56,676 nt of DNA. Source: Pseudomonadota bacterium. GTDB taxonomy: Bacteria; Pseudomonadota; Gammaproteobacteria; Steroidobacterales; Steroidobacteraceae. The translations under genes were made by a program, and so were the position numbers. Below, one piece after another: positions 25,722 to 33,544 of the stretch. The stretch is taken from positions 1 to 56,676 of the forward strand of contig JAEYXD010000100.1 in assembly GCA_023428645.1 (NCBI GenBank). The letters run 5' to 3'. The first letter of the stretch is position 1; each line of letters begins with the position of its first letter. The notes under the pieces were generated by a model. The model ran no database searches and was not told the DNA's origin. It saw only the letters and a program-made list of their open reading frames with translations.

Positions 25722-26927
25722 ATGTCCACCACATTCACTGTAAGCGCTGCCGACCTCTACTCGAACGCCCATGAGATCTTTCGCCGTTATCGCCCCTTCA
25801 CACCACTATTGCGGCGAGACGACGGCATCTATATCGCGATTCGCGCCCGGGACGTGGAGCAATTGCTCACCGATCCACGAACCCGGCAGATGGAAACCGA
25901 GATCGCGCGGGCCCGCGGCGTCACCGACGGGCCATTGTTGGATTTTCTGCAGTACACGATGGTCCTTAGCAATGGCGTGGACCATCGCCAACGCCGCCTG
26001 CCGTTGACACGAACGTTCGCGCAGAAATTCATCAACGATCTACGCCCGCGTGTTCGCGCCATTGCGCACGAGCTCATCGACGCCCGCTACGAGGCGGGGC
26101 ACATGGACTTCATCGCGGACTTTGCGAACTGGCTGCCTGCACGCGCCATTTGTCACATTCTGGGCGTTCCCGAGGCGGACATTCCCGACTTCACGCGGTG
26201 CGTGTACAGCCTCTCGCGCGCGTTCAGCTCCACGTTCACCAAGGAGGACGTGCCGGAGATGCAGAATGCCGCGGCGGAGCTCAGCAAATACGTAGACGAT
26301 TTGTTGACGGATCGCCGGGTGCGACCGCGTGAGGACTTCCTGACCTCGTACGCAGCCGCGGTCGATGCGTCAGGGAAGCTGCTGCACGCAGAATCCGTCG
26401 TGCAGATGATGACGATCCTGCTCGGCGGCAGCGACACGACTCGAAGCGCATTGGCGATCCAGACATCGTTGCTGCTGCAGAACAGAGATCAATGGAATGC
26501 CATCTGCCGCGATCCCTCGCTCATCCCGGCCGCGGTGCTCGAATGCCTGCGATACGAGCCGTCCGTGGCCTCCGTGCCTCGCGTCACCCTCGATGACATC
26601 AGCCTCGATGGCTGCTCGTTGCCGTCCGGGCAGATCCTGTCGTTGTCGACGCTCGCGGCCATGCGCGATCCGGAGGTCTACAGCGAGCCCGATACCTTCG
26701 ATATCCGTCGCGCCGATCTGCCGCGTCGTCATCTCGTCTTCGGCGGCGGCGTACACCGTTGCCTCGGTGAGGCATTGGCGAAGATCGAACTGGAGGAGGG
26801 CCTCTTGGCGCTGACACAGCGCTTGCCGAATCTAGCGATCGACGGCGATCCGATCGTGGTTCGAGGCGGCTCCGCCATTCGCACGGTGACGAATCTGCGG
26901 GTGCGGTGGTCACGCGCGTCGACATGA
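25722..26927 (+). CDS. Cytochrome P450
   Basis: About 401 residues, a soluble bacterial P450. The I-helix oxygen-activation motif is GGSDTT (about 235-240), ExxR is ECLR (274-277), and the heme loop is FGGGVHRCLGE with the axial Cys at about 347. There is no membrane anchor. Electron transfer from a ferredoxin or reductase is needed, but neither is encoded in the window. The ATG at 25722 is used over the in-frame TTG at 25677. It sits next to the two exported hydrolases and the oxidoreductase cluster, which suggests a role in oxidising a xenobiotic, terpene or steroid-like compound, but the substrate is unknown. Confidence 0.93.
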   Translation: MSTTFTVSAADLYSNAHEIFRRYRPFTPLLRRDDGIYIAIRARDVEQLLTDPRTRQMETEIARARGVTDGPLLDFLQYTMVLSNGVDHRQRRLPLTRTFAQKFINDLRPRVRAIAHELIDARYEAGHMDFIADFANWLPARAICHILGVPEADIPDFTRCVYSLSRAFSSTFTKEDVPEMQNAAAELSKYVDDLLTDRRVRPREDFLTSYAAAVDASGKLLHAESVVQMMTILLGGSDTTRSALAIQTSLLLQNRDQWNAICRDPSLIPAAVLECLRYEPSVASVPRVTLDDISLDGCSLPSGQILSLSTLAAMRDPEVYSEPDTFDIRRADLPRRHLVFGGGVHRCLGEALAKIELEEGLLALTQRLPNLAIDGDPIVVRGGSAIRTVTNLRVRWSRAST

Positions 26928-26947
26928 GTGCGCACGACCTGTCGCTG

Positions 26948-26981
26948 GACTCCGCCCGTCGCGCGACTCACGGGCGGAGTC
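26948..26981. terminator. Bidirectional hairpin between P450 and regulator genes
   Basis: A perfect 12-base stem (GACTCCGCCCGT with ACGGGCGGAGTC) around a 10-base loop lies between two convergent genes. There is no T tract on either side, so termination may need assistance. Confidence 0.6.
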
Positions 26982-27014
26982 GGCGCGTCGACCTGAGCCG
27001 GTCCAGCGATGCAG

Positions 27015-29813
27015 TTACTTTGCCAACTCCTCGAGCAACTGGCCGGCGGCCCGCACATCGGCGGTGCCGAATCCTTCGGTGAAACGGGAATAGACGTCGT
27101 TCAGGAGCAGTTGCGCTTCCCGTGTTCGCCCTTGACCCCGCCACAACCGCGCCAGGCTCATCGACACGCGCAACTCCCAGGAGCGCGCATCCTGACGTCG
27201 AGCAGTCTCCAGCGCTCGCTGCAGCAGCGCTTCGGCGCATGACGCAGCTTCCTGGCTGCCGTCCAGGATCAGGCGCTCGGCTTTCACTCGCAGGATCTCC
27301 GACGTGCACCAGCCGCTACGACCGGCCTCCGCGCGCACCATGGCGTCCCGACTGACGAGATCTTCGCGAAGCGATGCCAGGAGATCGAGGTACTGCGACG
27401 TCGCGAGCGGGTCCGAGGACAACTGCAGCGACTCGAGCAGCTGCGCGCCACTGGGTGCGCTGACGATCATGCGCAGGCACTCGGCCCATAACGCGTAGTA
27501 ATCCAGTGCGTGCGCGTTCGCTTGCGCATGGAGGCGCTCCGTATGGTCGATCGCTGATGCCGTGTCCCCGCACAAGGTCGCGATCGTGACCGCCACTAGC
27601 AGCGTCGTACAGATCATGCTCGGGCTGCCCGCGAGCATCGCTTCGTCGACGCTCTGCTCCGCGGCTGCAACGGCCTGGTCCGGAAAACCTCGGAGCCATA
27701 GCGAACGAGCTAGCACCGTTCGAACGTGGCACCTCAGCAGAATGCCTGGTGCCGCCATCGGCCCCGCTGACAACGTGGCGAGCGCCCAGTGCGAGTGTCG
27801 AGTGGCAGACGTTTGATCACCCGCATACCCACAGGCCAATGCAAGCATGCAATCCATGAGCGGAGAATCGTGGGCGCCGACACCGATCCCGCGTTCGCCC
27901 AGCGCCCCGACGAGCTTGATGGCGATTCGATAGTCGCGTGCGACTACACGTTCGAACCACAGGCTCCAAAGCGCGCCTTTTTGCGCCGAATCGATCTGTT
28001 GCAGCACGGTGTGGCCGTGCGCCGAAGTTTCATTCCAGCGGCGCGGGCGCCGCAAGAAGGCGTCGAGACCCGACAGCAGCGGACCCTCGCAACCTCGCAG
28101 GATGTACGCGTGCAGCTCGGGCCAGGCCAGTTGCTCCGGAGATTCGGCTGCGAGCACGAACTCGAACCACATCGACATGAGGGTCAGCTTGATGCGCAGC
28201 GAACTGCCGGACGCCGCGGAAAAGCTCCATTCCGTGGCGGCGCGCAAATCCGCGATGCGCGGACCGAACACGCTGACCCAATCCGCCCCGCGTCGCACCA
28301 GAGATTGAATCTGCATTGCGCCTACGGAGCACCACATCCGTGCGTGCCGGTTGCGCACCTCATCCTCTTCACCCGCTTCGAGCAGCTTTTCGCGTGCATA
28401 AGCTCGCAGCAAATCGAGCAGCCGATACGCATCCCCTCCGCGCCGCGTATCGACGTGCATGAGAGACTTGCGCGCCAACCCCATCAGGCTTTCGAATGCC
28501 ACTACCTCGGTGAGCGCGTCATCGGCGACGACCGCGACGGCGCATTCGACGTCGAAGCAGCCGGCGAACACCGACAGGCGGCGAAACGTGGCCTGCTCGG
28601 CCGACGACAACAATCCATAGCTCCAGTCGAAGGTGTCCCGCAACGAACGATGCCTGCGCTCCGCGGTGCGTCGTCCGTCGATCGACAACAGCTCGCTACC
28701 CATGCTCGCCACCAACGAGCTCACGGAAACCAGTCGCACGTGTGCCGCGGTGATTTCGATGGCGAGCGGGTTGCCTTCCAGACGGCGGCAGATCTCCGCG
28801 ACCTGGTGCAACTCCTCATCGGTCAGCTCGACGCCGGCGTACGCTTCCGCCCTGGCGACGAACAGTTGAATCGCGGGACAACCGAGCAGCGCATCACGCG
28901 TGCACGTGGCGTTTTCCGCCAGGACTTCGAGCGACGCCAATTCATGGACCGCTTCGCCCGCGGCTCGCAGCGGCTCACGGCTCGTCGTCAGGATGTGCAC
29001 GTTCGGCGCGGTGCGCAGCAGCGTTTCGACGAGAGCGGCTGCGGCCTCCACCACGTGCTCGCAATTGTCCAGGACGAGCAACATCGATCGCTTCGACAGG
29101 CCCTCGAGCACATGCGGCAACGGATCGGCGACGAGCGGGGCGATGCCGAGCGCCGCTGCAAGCGCGTTCGCCACGAAGCGCGCTTCCGTACTCGCGGCGA
29201 GATCTACGAAACACACCCCATGGGAGAACCTCGTCGCGAGCCGCTGCGCAACCTCGATCACGACCGTCGTCTTGCCGCTGCCGCCCACGCCTGTGACCGT
29301 CACCAAGCGCTGTGACGCCACCTTCTCCGCCAGCTTGAGGATCACCTGCTCGCGCCCGATGATGGACGTGATTCGCGACGGAAGATTGTTCATGTGACGC
29401 GCTGGCTCGGCCACGGAGGACTCGCCAGCATCGCCGACGGCGGGCTCATGCTGCTGTACCGGCGCGATGAAGCGATAACCGCGGCCCGTCACGTTCTGCA
29501 CATACTCACGCGTTGGATCCGCCTTGCGCAGGATCTTGCGCAGCAAGGCGACATGCACTCTGAGAGTGCCTTCTTCTACGACGGTGCCCGGCCAGACTCG
29601 TCGAAGCAGTTCGCGGGTACTCAGTATTTCGCCCGGCTGGCGCGTGAGCTCCAGCAGCAGGCTCATGGCGCGCGCGCCGATGCGGATCGCCGCATCGCCT
29701 TTGCGGAGATCGTAGCGAATTCGATCGAGACGAAAGGGACCAAACGTAACGACGACGTCGCCAGGCAGCGACGAAGGCTCGTCATAAGGGGGTGTCACAT
29801 GGGGTCTGCGCAT
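27015..29813 (-). CDS. Winged-helix/NB-ARC ATPase/TPR regulator (AfsR/LuxR-LAL-like)
   Basis: A 932-residue signal-transduction ATPase. An OmpR-type winged helix (about 22-118, ending RGYRFIAPV) is followed by an NB-ARC/STAND module with Walker A GVGGSGKTT (about 175-183), Walker B MLLVLDNCEH and TTSREPLRAAGE. A winged/arm region and a C-terminal TPR-like array (about 600-930) come after. STAND proteins switch by ATP binding and oligomerise when a ligand meets the repeat domain. No membrane segment is seen, so it senses a cytoplasmic signal. It is convergent with the P450 gene. The start at 29813 has no strong ribosome binding site, so a start a few codons in is possible. Confidence 0.88.
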   Translation of the reverse strand: MRRPHVTPPYDEPSSLPGDVVVTFGPFRLDRIRYDLRKGDAAIRIGARAMSLLLELTRQPGEILSTRELLRRVWPGTVVEEGTLRVHVALLRKILRKADPTREYVQNVTGRGYRFIAPVQQHEPAVGDAGESSVAEPARHMNNLPSRITSIIGREQVILKLAEKVASQRLVTVTGVGGSGKTTVVIEVAQRLATRFSHGVCFVDLAASTEARFVANALAAALGIAPLVADPLPHVLEGLSKRSMLLVLDNCEHVVEAAAALVETLLRTAPNVHILTTSREPLRAAGEAVHELASLEVLAENATCTRDALLGCPAIQLFVARAEAYAGVELTDEELHQVAEICRRLEGNPLAIEITAAHVRLVSVSSLVASMGSELLSIDGRRTAERRHRSLRDTFDWSYGLLSSAEQATFRRLSVFAGCFDVECAVAVVADDALTEVVAFESLMGLARKSLMHVDTRRGGDAYRLLDLLRAYAREKLLEAGEEDEVRNRHARMWCSVGAMQIQSLVRRGADWVSVFGPRIADLRAATEWSFSAASGSSLRIKLTLMSMWFEFVLAAESPEQLAWPELHAYILRGCEGPLLSGLDAFLRRPRRWNETSAHGHTVLQQIDSAQKGALWSLWFERVVARDYRIAIKLVGALGERGIGVGAHDSPLMDCMLALACGYAGDQTSATRHSHWALATLSAGPMAAPGILLRCHVRTVLARSLWLRGFPDQAVAAAEQSVDEAMLAGSPSMICTTLLVAVTIATLCGDTASAIDHTERLHAQANAHALDYYALWAECLRMIVSAPSGAQLLESLQLSSDPLATSQYLDLLASLREDLVSRDAMVRAEAGRSGWCTSEILRVKAERLILDGSQEAASCAEALLQRALETARRQDARSWELRVSMSLARLWRGQGRTREAQLLLNDVYSRFTEGFGTADVRAAGQLLEELAK

Positions 29814-30331
29814 AGGCGGAAGAACTTTGCATCCTTAAGTTCGCGCCCTGACCACGAATGTAGGGCGCTACGTTGAGCTCGTACGCCGCCGCGTTGCTCG
29901 CGGACAGCGGGGGGAGCTTGGCAGCATCGTCGATATAACCAGCTACAGCGTGACGACAAGATCCATGCTACGGATGGATTGCTGCAGAACGGTTTCTCTC
30001 CGGAAGATCGGAAGATGGGTTGCAGTACACAGGCTGCCTCAGCGAGCAGCACCATTCCTGCACTAATGGGACGCGGATTGAATGATCGGGACGTGAGCGC
30101 GCGGGCCGTACAGCGTTGCGATGAGCGTTGCCCCGCGGCTGAGATCGAGTATTCGCGGCAATTGGCTCTCGAGCCAACGGCGACGTGGGCGGATTGAATA
30201 CAAGGGCGCATCGATCCGACCATCAACTGACTAGGTTTGGAGTGCGAACACAGCTTCCTCGCGACCGACCCGAAGGCGTGTAGACCCCTGCATGACCTGA
30301 TCGGCCATTCGATCACCTATGGGCAGCCATG
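29814..30331. other. Gene-poor stretch upstream of the winged-helix/NB-ARC gene
   Basis: No convincing coding sequence. Frames open across 29795-30316 (minus) and 29979-30197 (plus) show no recognisable motif. The region ends at the transposase relic, so it may be decayed mobile-element DNA. Confidence 0.4.
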
Positions 30332-30620
30332 GTGCAGCTCGCCGCTCTCGTGCGGCCGCCGCGCGGCCATCTCACGACAGCCCGCGGAGTATTCGCGCCG
30401 CATGCAGCCCGGCGCGTGACGATCACGCCGGCAGGCCGCGGACGCAGCGCGAAGAAGGCACAAAGGCCTACCTCGCGCCGCCCCTGTTGCCAAGCATGTC
30501 GCGTGAGCTGGGCGCAACGCCTCAAGCGCGTGTTCGCCATCGAGCATGCCCTTGCGGCAGCGGCAAGCTCAAAGTGATCGCCAGCATCGAAGCGCCCACG
30601 CTCAACGAACGCAATATGCC
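30332..30620 (+). pseudogene. IS91/ISCR-family transposase C-terminal relic
   Basis: The frame starting around 30329 encodes LAALVRPPRGHL, ARGVFAPHAARR and TITPAGRGR, then SWAQRLKRVFAIE near 30510-30545. This order is the C-terminal part of Y2 (IS91/IS801-type) transposases. The next expected block, the Cys pair and the IASIE motif, is found one frame off as ACPCGSGKLKVIASIEAPTL (about 30545-30605), so there is a frameshift between them. The whole N-terminal catalytic part (HUH and Tyr pair) is missing. The relic ends beside the stop codon of the lipoprotein gene on the other strand. Confidence 0.75.
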
Positions 30621-30627
30621 GAAGCTG

Positions 30628-31983
30628 CTACTGGAACTGCTCGGCCCCCTGGAACTGCACCCAGTCGGAATAGCAGTAGCCGTCGGAGGAAGTGCAACTG
30701 CTCGAGAAATGATCGAGCGCGGCAACGATGCAATAGCGTCCTGCCGGCGGGTTCGGGCCACTGCCCGAGCTCTGGATGTCGGAGACCGAGGAGAAGTTGT
30801 AGAGCTGATTCGTCGACCGTGCCCCCGCTCCCACGAAGTTGGGATATCCGACGAACAGCCGATGACCCGAGATCGTCCCGCCGGAGAAAGAGTTCGGCAC
30901 GGCCCACAGCGTCACGCGCAAGCTTCCCGTGTACGACCCGGAGGCGAGATTCTGATTGTTGTAGCGCACGCCCCAACCGACGCTGCGCGGTGTCGTTTGA
31001 TTCGCCGCTGCGCTCGAAATCACATATGACGTCGTGCCGAAGAACTCGAGTCCGTTGACGCCAGCACCGTTACCGGCTGGACAGGTCAGGCCGGCCGGCG
31101 GCGGAGGCGGCGGCGGCGTGCCGCCTTCATCGGAGATGCATTGCACGAAATCCCATGCACCGCTGCTCGAGACCGTGCCTGCCGTCGCGATCTTCAAGGC
31201 GTCGCCTGACGCAGTCGCGTGAATCAAGATGCCCATGCGATCCGTATTGCTCGTATCCATGAACATGAGCGCCGACATTTCCGAGATCACGTCCTGCGTA
31301 ATGGAGTTCAGTAGCGCGGGCTTGTAGATGATCTCCGCGATCGTCGAGCCAGTCATCGGCAAGGCGTGGTCGACGAGCGTCGTATCGACCGCGTATTGGC
31401 TCTGCACGCGATCGAAGCCCCCCGTGCACACGCCGCCGAGCGTCGTCACGGGCTGTCCATTGGGCGAGAACGTAACGCGGCCGCTCGTCGAGCTCGTGAA
31501 CGTGTCGTACTTCGACGCAATCCCGGCTGCGCTGGTGATGCACTTGAGCGTGTAGTCCGCCGTGTCCTCGGGAATGCAGGCGCCTTTCGAGTAACTGATC
31601 GGTGCGGGCGCTCCTGGAATCACGAGCTGCTGCATTGCCGCGGCGGCCGTGAGCGTTTCGGTGTCAGACGCCGACCCGCCGGCGCCGGTGCACGTCAGGA
31701 TGAAGGTCGCGTTACCGACCTCCGCGAGCCTGATCGTGTCCAATCCGCTCGTCGAGCGTGCGCCGTTCCAGTTGCCGCTCGCCGTGCATGAGGAAGCGTC
31801 CTGCGTGGTCCATGTCAACGTGACATTGTCTCCCACTCTGGCCGCCGCGGCGCTCAACGTGAGCTCCACTCTCGGCCTCGCGGCCGGCGATCCGCCCGAA
31901 TCGCCTCCGCCGCCCCCGCCACCACAGCCGTAGAGCGCCGACAGCGCGAACCCGAACCAAAACGTTGCAACCTTCACCCGCAT
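30628..31983 (-). CDS. Glycine/proline-rich lipoprotein with Ig-like domain
   Basis: About 451 residues. The ATG at 31983 has AGGGGAG in front and opens a lipoprotein signal with lipobox LYGC (Cys20), followed by an oligoglycine linker. An Ig-like segment (about 33-115: VTLTWTTQDASSC) and a central region with paired Cys follow, then a polyproline linker, then a C-terminal domain rich in Ser, Tyr and Gly (CPAGNGAGVNGLEFFG to the end) with several Cys. It is probably an outer-membrane or surface lipoprotein. It lies 53 bases downstream of the sigma-factor gene, so it may be a direct target or operon member. The far C-terminus abuts the transposase relic; whether the end has been altered by it is open. 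Confidence 0.8.
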   Translation of the reverse strand: MRVKVATFWFGFALSALYGCGGGGGGGDSGGSPAARPRVELTLSAAAARVGDNVTLTWTTQDASSCTASGNWNGARSTSGLDTIRLAEVGNATFILTCTGAGGSASDTETLTAAAAMQQLVIPGAPAPISYSKGACIPEDTADYTLKCITSAAGIASKYDTFTSSTSGRVTFSPNGQPVTTLGGVCTGGFDRVQSQYAVDTTLVDHALPMTGSTIAEIIYKPALLNSITQDVISEMSALMFMDTSNTDRMGILIHATASGDALKIATAGTVSSSGAWDFVQCISDEGGTPPPPPPPAGLTCPAGNGAGVNGLEFFGTTSYVISSAAANQTTPRSVGWGVRYNNQNLASGSYTGSLRVTLWAVPNSFSGGTISGHRLFVGYPNFVGAGARSTNQLYNFSSVSDIQSSGSGPNPPAGRYCIVAALDHFSSSCTSSDGYCYSDWVQFQGAEQFQ

Positions 31984-32036
31984 GACACTCCCCTTATTTG
32001 CTTCGTTTGCGGCGAGCCTTCGCTTAGGCTTGCCGC

Positions 32037-32708
32037 TTAATCTATGTCGCACGTCGAGGAGACCTCGCAGGGCAAGGTCTGCGGCAGCTGTCCCAGACAC
32101 GCCGGGTCGCGCGTTACGACGAATGTCACGTCGTGCTCGGAAACACCTCGCTCCAGCAGCGCACATCGCAAACGCCGGCGCGCTCGATACGCGAGCTTGT
32201 CGAAGGAGGCCGGCGTGACGCCGAGCTCGCGGCACAGCGCGGTCTTGTTCTCGTCCGCGAGATAGTGACGTTTGATGATGGTGCGATCGCGCTCGGACCT
32301 GAGCTGCTCGAATGCGTCGAGCACATGGCGCGACAGCATCTGTGCATGCACGAGCGCCGGCGTCGAGGCTTGATTCACCATGGCTGCGATGTCGGCCTCG
32401 TAACGCAAACGTGAGCTGAACGCACGGCGGTGATTGCGCAACAGGTTCAGCGCCACGCGGTAGACGTATCCGGCGACGCGCAGCACGCATACGACCCTGC
32501 CCGCGCGGTGGTGCTCGATCGTGATGCGCATGGCTTCGTGCAGGATGTCGACGGGCTCGACGTGTTGCCGGCAATGCCGCCCCAGTACCTTGAGAAGATT
32601 CGGGTAATCGGCGGCCAGTTGCCGATTGAGCTCGCTCGTCCCCTCCACGACCTCATGCACGGGACACATTCGGGTCGCAAGGCTATGTTCCGCTCGCCGT
32701 GGGTCCAT
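32037..32708 (-). CDS. ECF-like sigma-70 family RNA polymerase sigma factor
   Basis: 223 residues. A region 2-like segment (DILHEAMRITIEHH, AGYVYRVALNLLRNHRR) and a region 4 helix-turn-helix (LRSERDRTIIKRHYLADENKTA, then LGVTPASFDKLAYRARRRL) identify a sigma-70 family member of the small, extracytoplasmic-function type. There is a C-terminal extension with several Cys (CLGQ, PCEV, CDID) that could respond to redox or metal. No anti-sigma gene is adjacent; the next gene is a lipoprotein. A GAGAG sequence lies before the ATG. It is divergent from the response regulator at 32899. Confidence 0.82.
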   Translation of the reverse strand: MDPRRAEHSLATRMCPVHEVVEGTSELNRQLAADYPNLLKVLGRHCRQHVEPVDILHEAMRITIEHHRAGRVVCVLRVAGYVYRVALNLLRNHRRAFSSRLRYEADIAAMVNQASTPALVHAQMLSRHVLDAFEQLRSERDRTIIKRHYLADENKTALCRELGVTPASFDKLAYRARRRLRCALLERGVSEHDVTFVVTRDPACLGQLPQTLPCEVSSTCDID

Positions 32709-32898
32709 GAAGTTCTCTCGCAGCCTCGTGCGCGAGAGTCACTCTGAATGAGCGGGCCCCGCGAAACATCCGTCGGACCGCCAAACCATTCGTCCATGCC
32801 GCCAGCCGAAAGTCGGTCCACCAATGGCTGTTAGTCCAGCTGCAAGCAGCGTCTCAGCGGTTATGATGCTTGCCGAACCCGCGCGCGAGACTCGAGGC

Positions 32899-33537
32899 AT
32901 GCACGTTTTGATCGTGGACGATCATCCGCTGCTCATCAGGGGAATGCAGGCGCTGCTCATGGAGCTCGAGCCGGCAGCGACGACTGCGGGCGCACGGTCG
33001 GTCGAGGAAGCGGTACAGAAAGCGAACGACCGCATGCCCGATCTCGTACTCCTCGACCTGAACCTTCCAGGGATGAAGGATCTCGATTCCCTCAAGCGCA
33101 TGCGCGCCGCTATCAGCTCGGTACCGATCGTCGTCGTCTCGGCGGACGATCGAGCCGAGTGCGTCTGGAAAGCGATCGAAATGGATGCCGCGGGCTACAT
33201 CCCGAAGGACACGGACCCATTGCTCATGACTCAGGCGCTGCGCCTCGTCCTGGCGCGCGGCGTCTACATCCCCGTTCATGCCTTGCGCAACTCGACCGCC
33301 GAGATCCACGAAGCCGACAGGTCGCGAGGGCTGAGCGACGCCGAGATCTCCGTGCTGCGCAGGCTCTTGCAGGGGAAGTCGAACAAGGTCATCGCACGCG
33401 ATTTGAAGCTCTCCGAGAGCACCGTCAAATCTCACCTCACGTCCATCTTCGAGAAGCTCGGCGTCGACACACGGCTGCAGGCGATGGCGCGCGCTCACGA
33501 GCTGCGCCTCGTCGACAAATTTGGTCTGGTCGACTAG
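32899..33537 (+). CDS. NarL/FixJ-family response regulator
   Basis: About 212 residues from the ATG at 32899, where the receiver domain begins (HVLIVDDHPLL). The phospho-acceptor is about Asp53 (LLDLNLPGM), followed by VVVSADD and the Lys of YIPKDT. The LuxR-type output domain follows (LSDAEISVLRRLLQGKSNK, then LKLSESTVKSHL). In-frame starts at 32824 and 32863 would add residues with no conserved motif. The hybrid kinase begins 7 bases after its stop, and that gene overlaps the giant oxidoreductase, so these three form one operon. Confidence 0.88.
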   Translation: MHVLIVDDHPLLIRGMQALLMELEPAATTAGARSVEEAVQKANDRMPDLVLLDLNLPGMKDLDSLKRMRAAISSVPIVVVSADDRAECVWKAIEMDAAGYIPKDTDPLLMTQALRLVLARGVYIPVHALRNSTAEIHEADRSRGLSDAEISVLRRLLQGKSNKVIARDLKLSESTVKSHLTSIFEKLGVDTRLQAMARAHELRLVDKFGLVD

Positions 33538-33544
33538 GCGCGCC

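Noticed and set aside
29795..30316. 173-residue minus-strand frame
   Set aside because: There is no recognisable motif, no good ribosome binding site, and it overlaps the likely promoter region of the winged-helix/NB-ARC gene.
30546..30570. SEC-C-like CPCGSGK motif
   Set aside because: The motif looks like a SecA-type zinc site, but its neighbours (SWAQRLKRVFAIE, IASIE) identify it as the Cys region of an IS91-type transposase relic.
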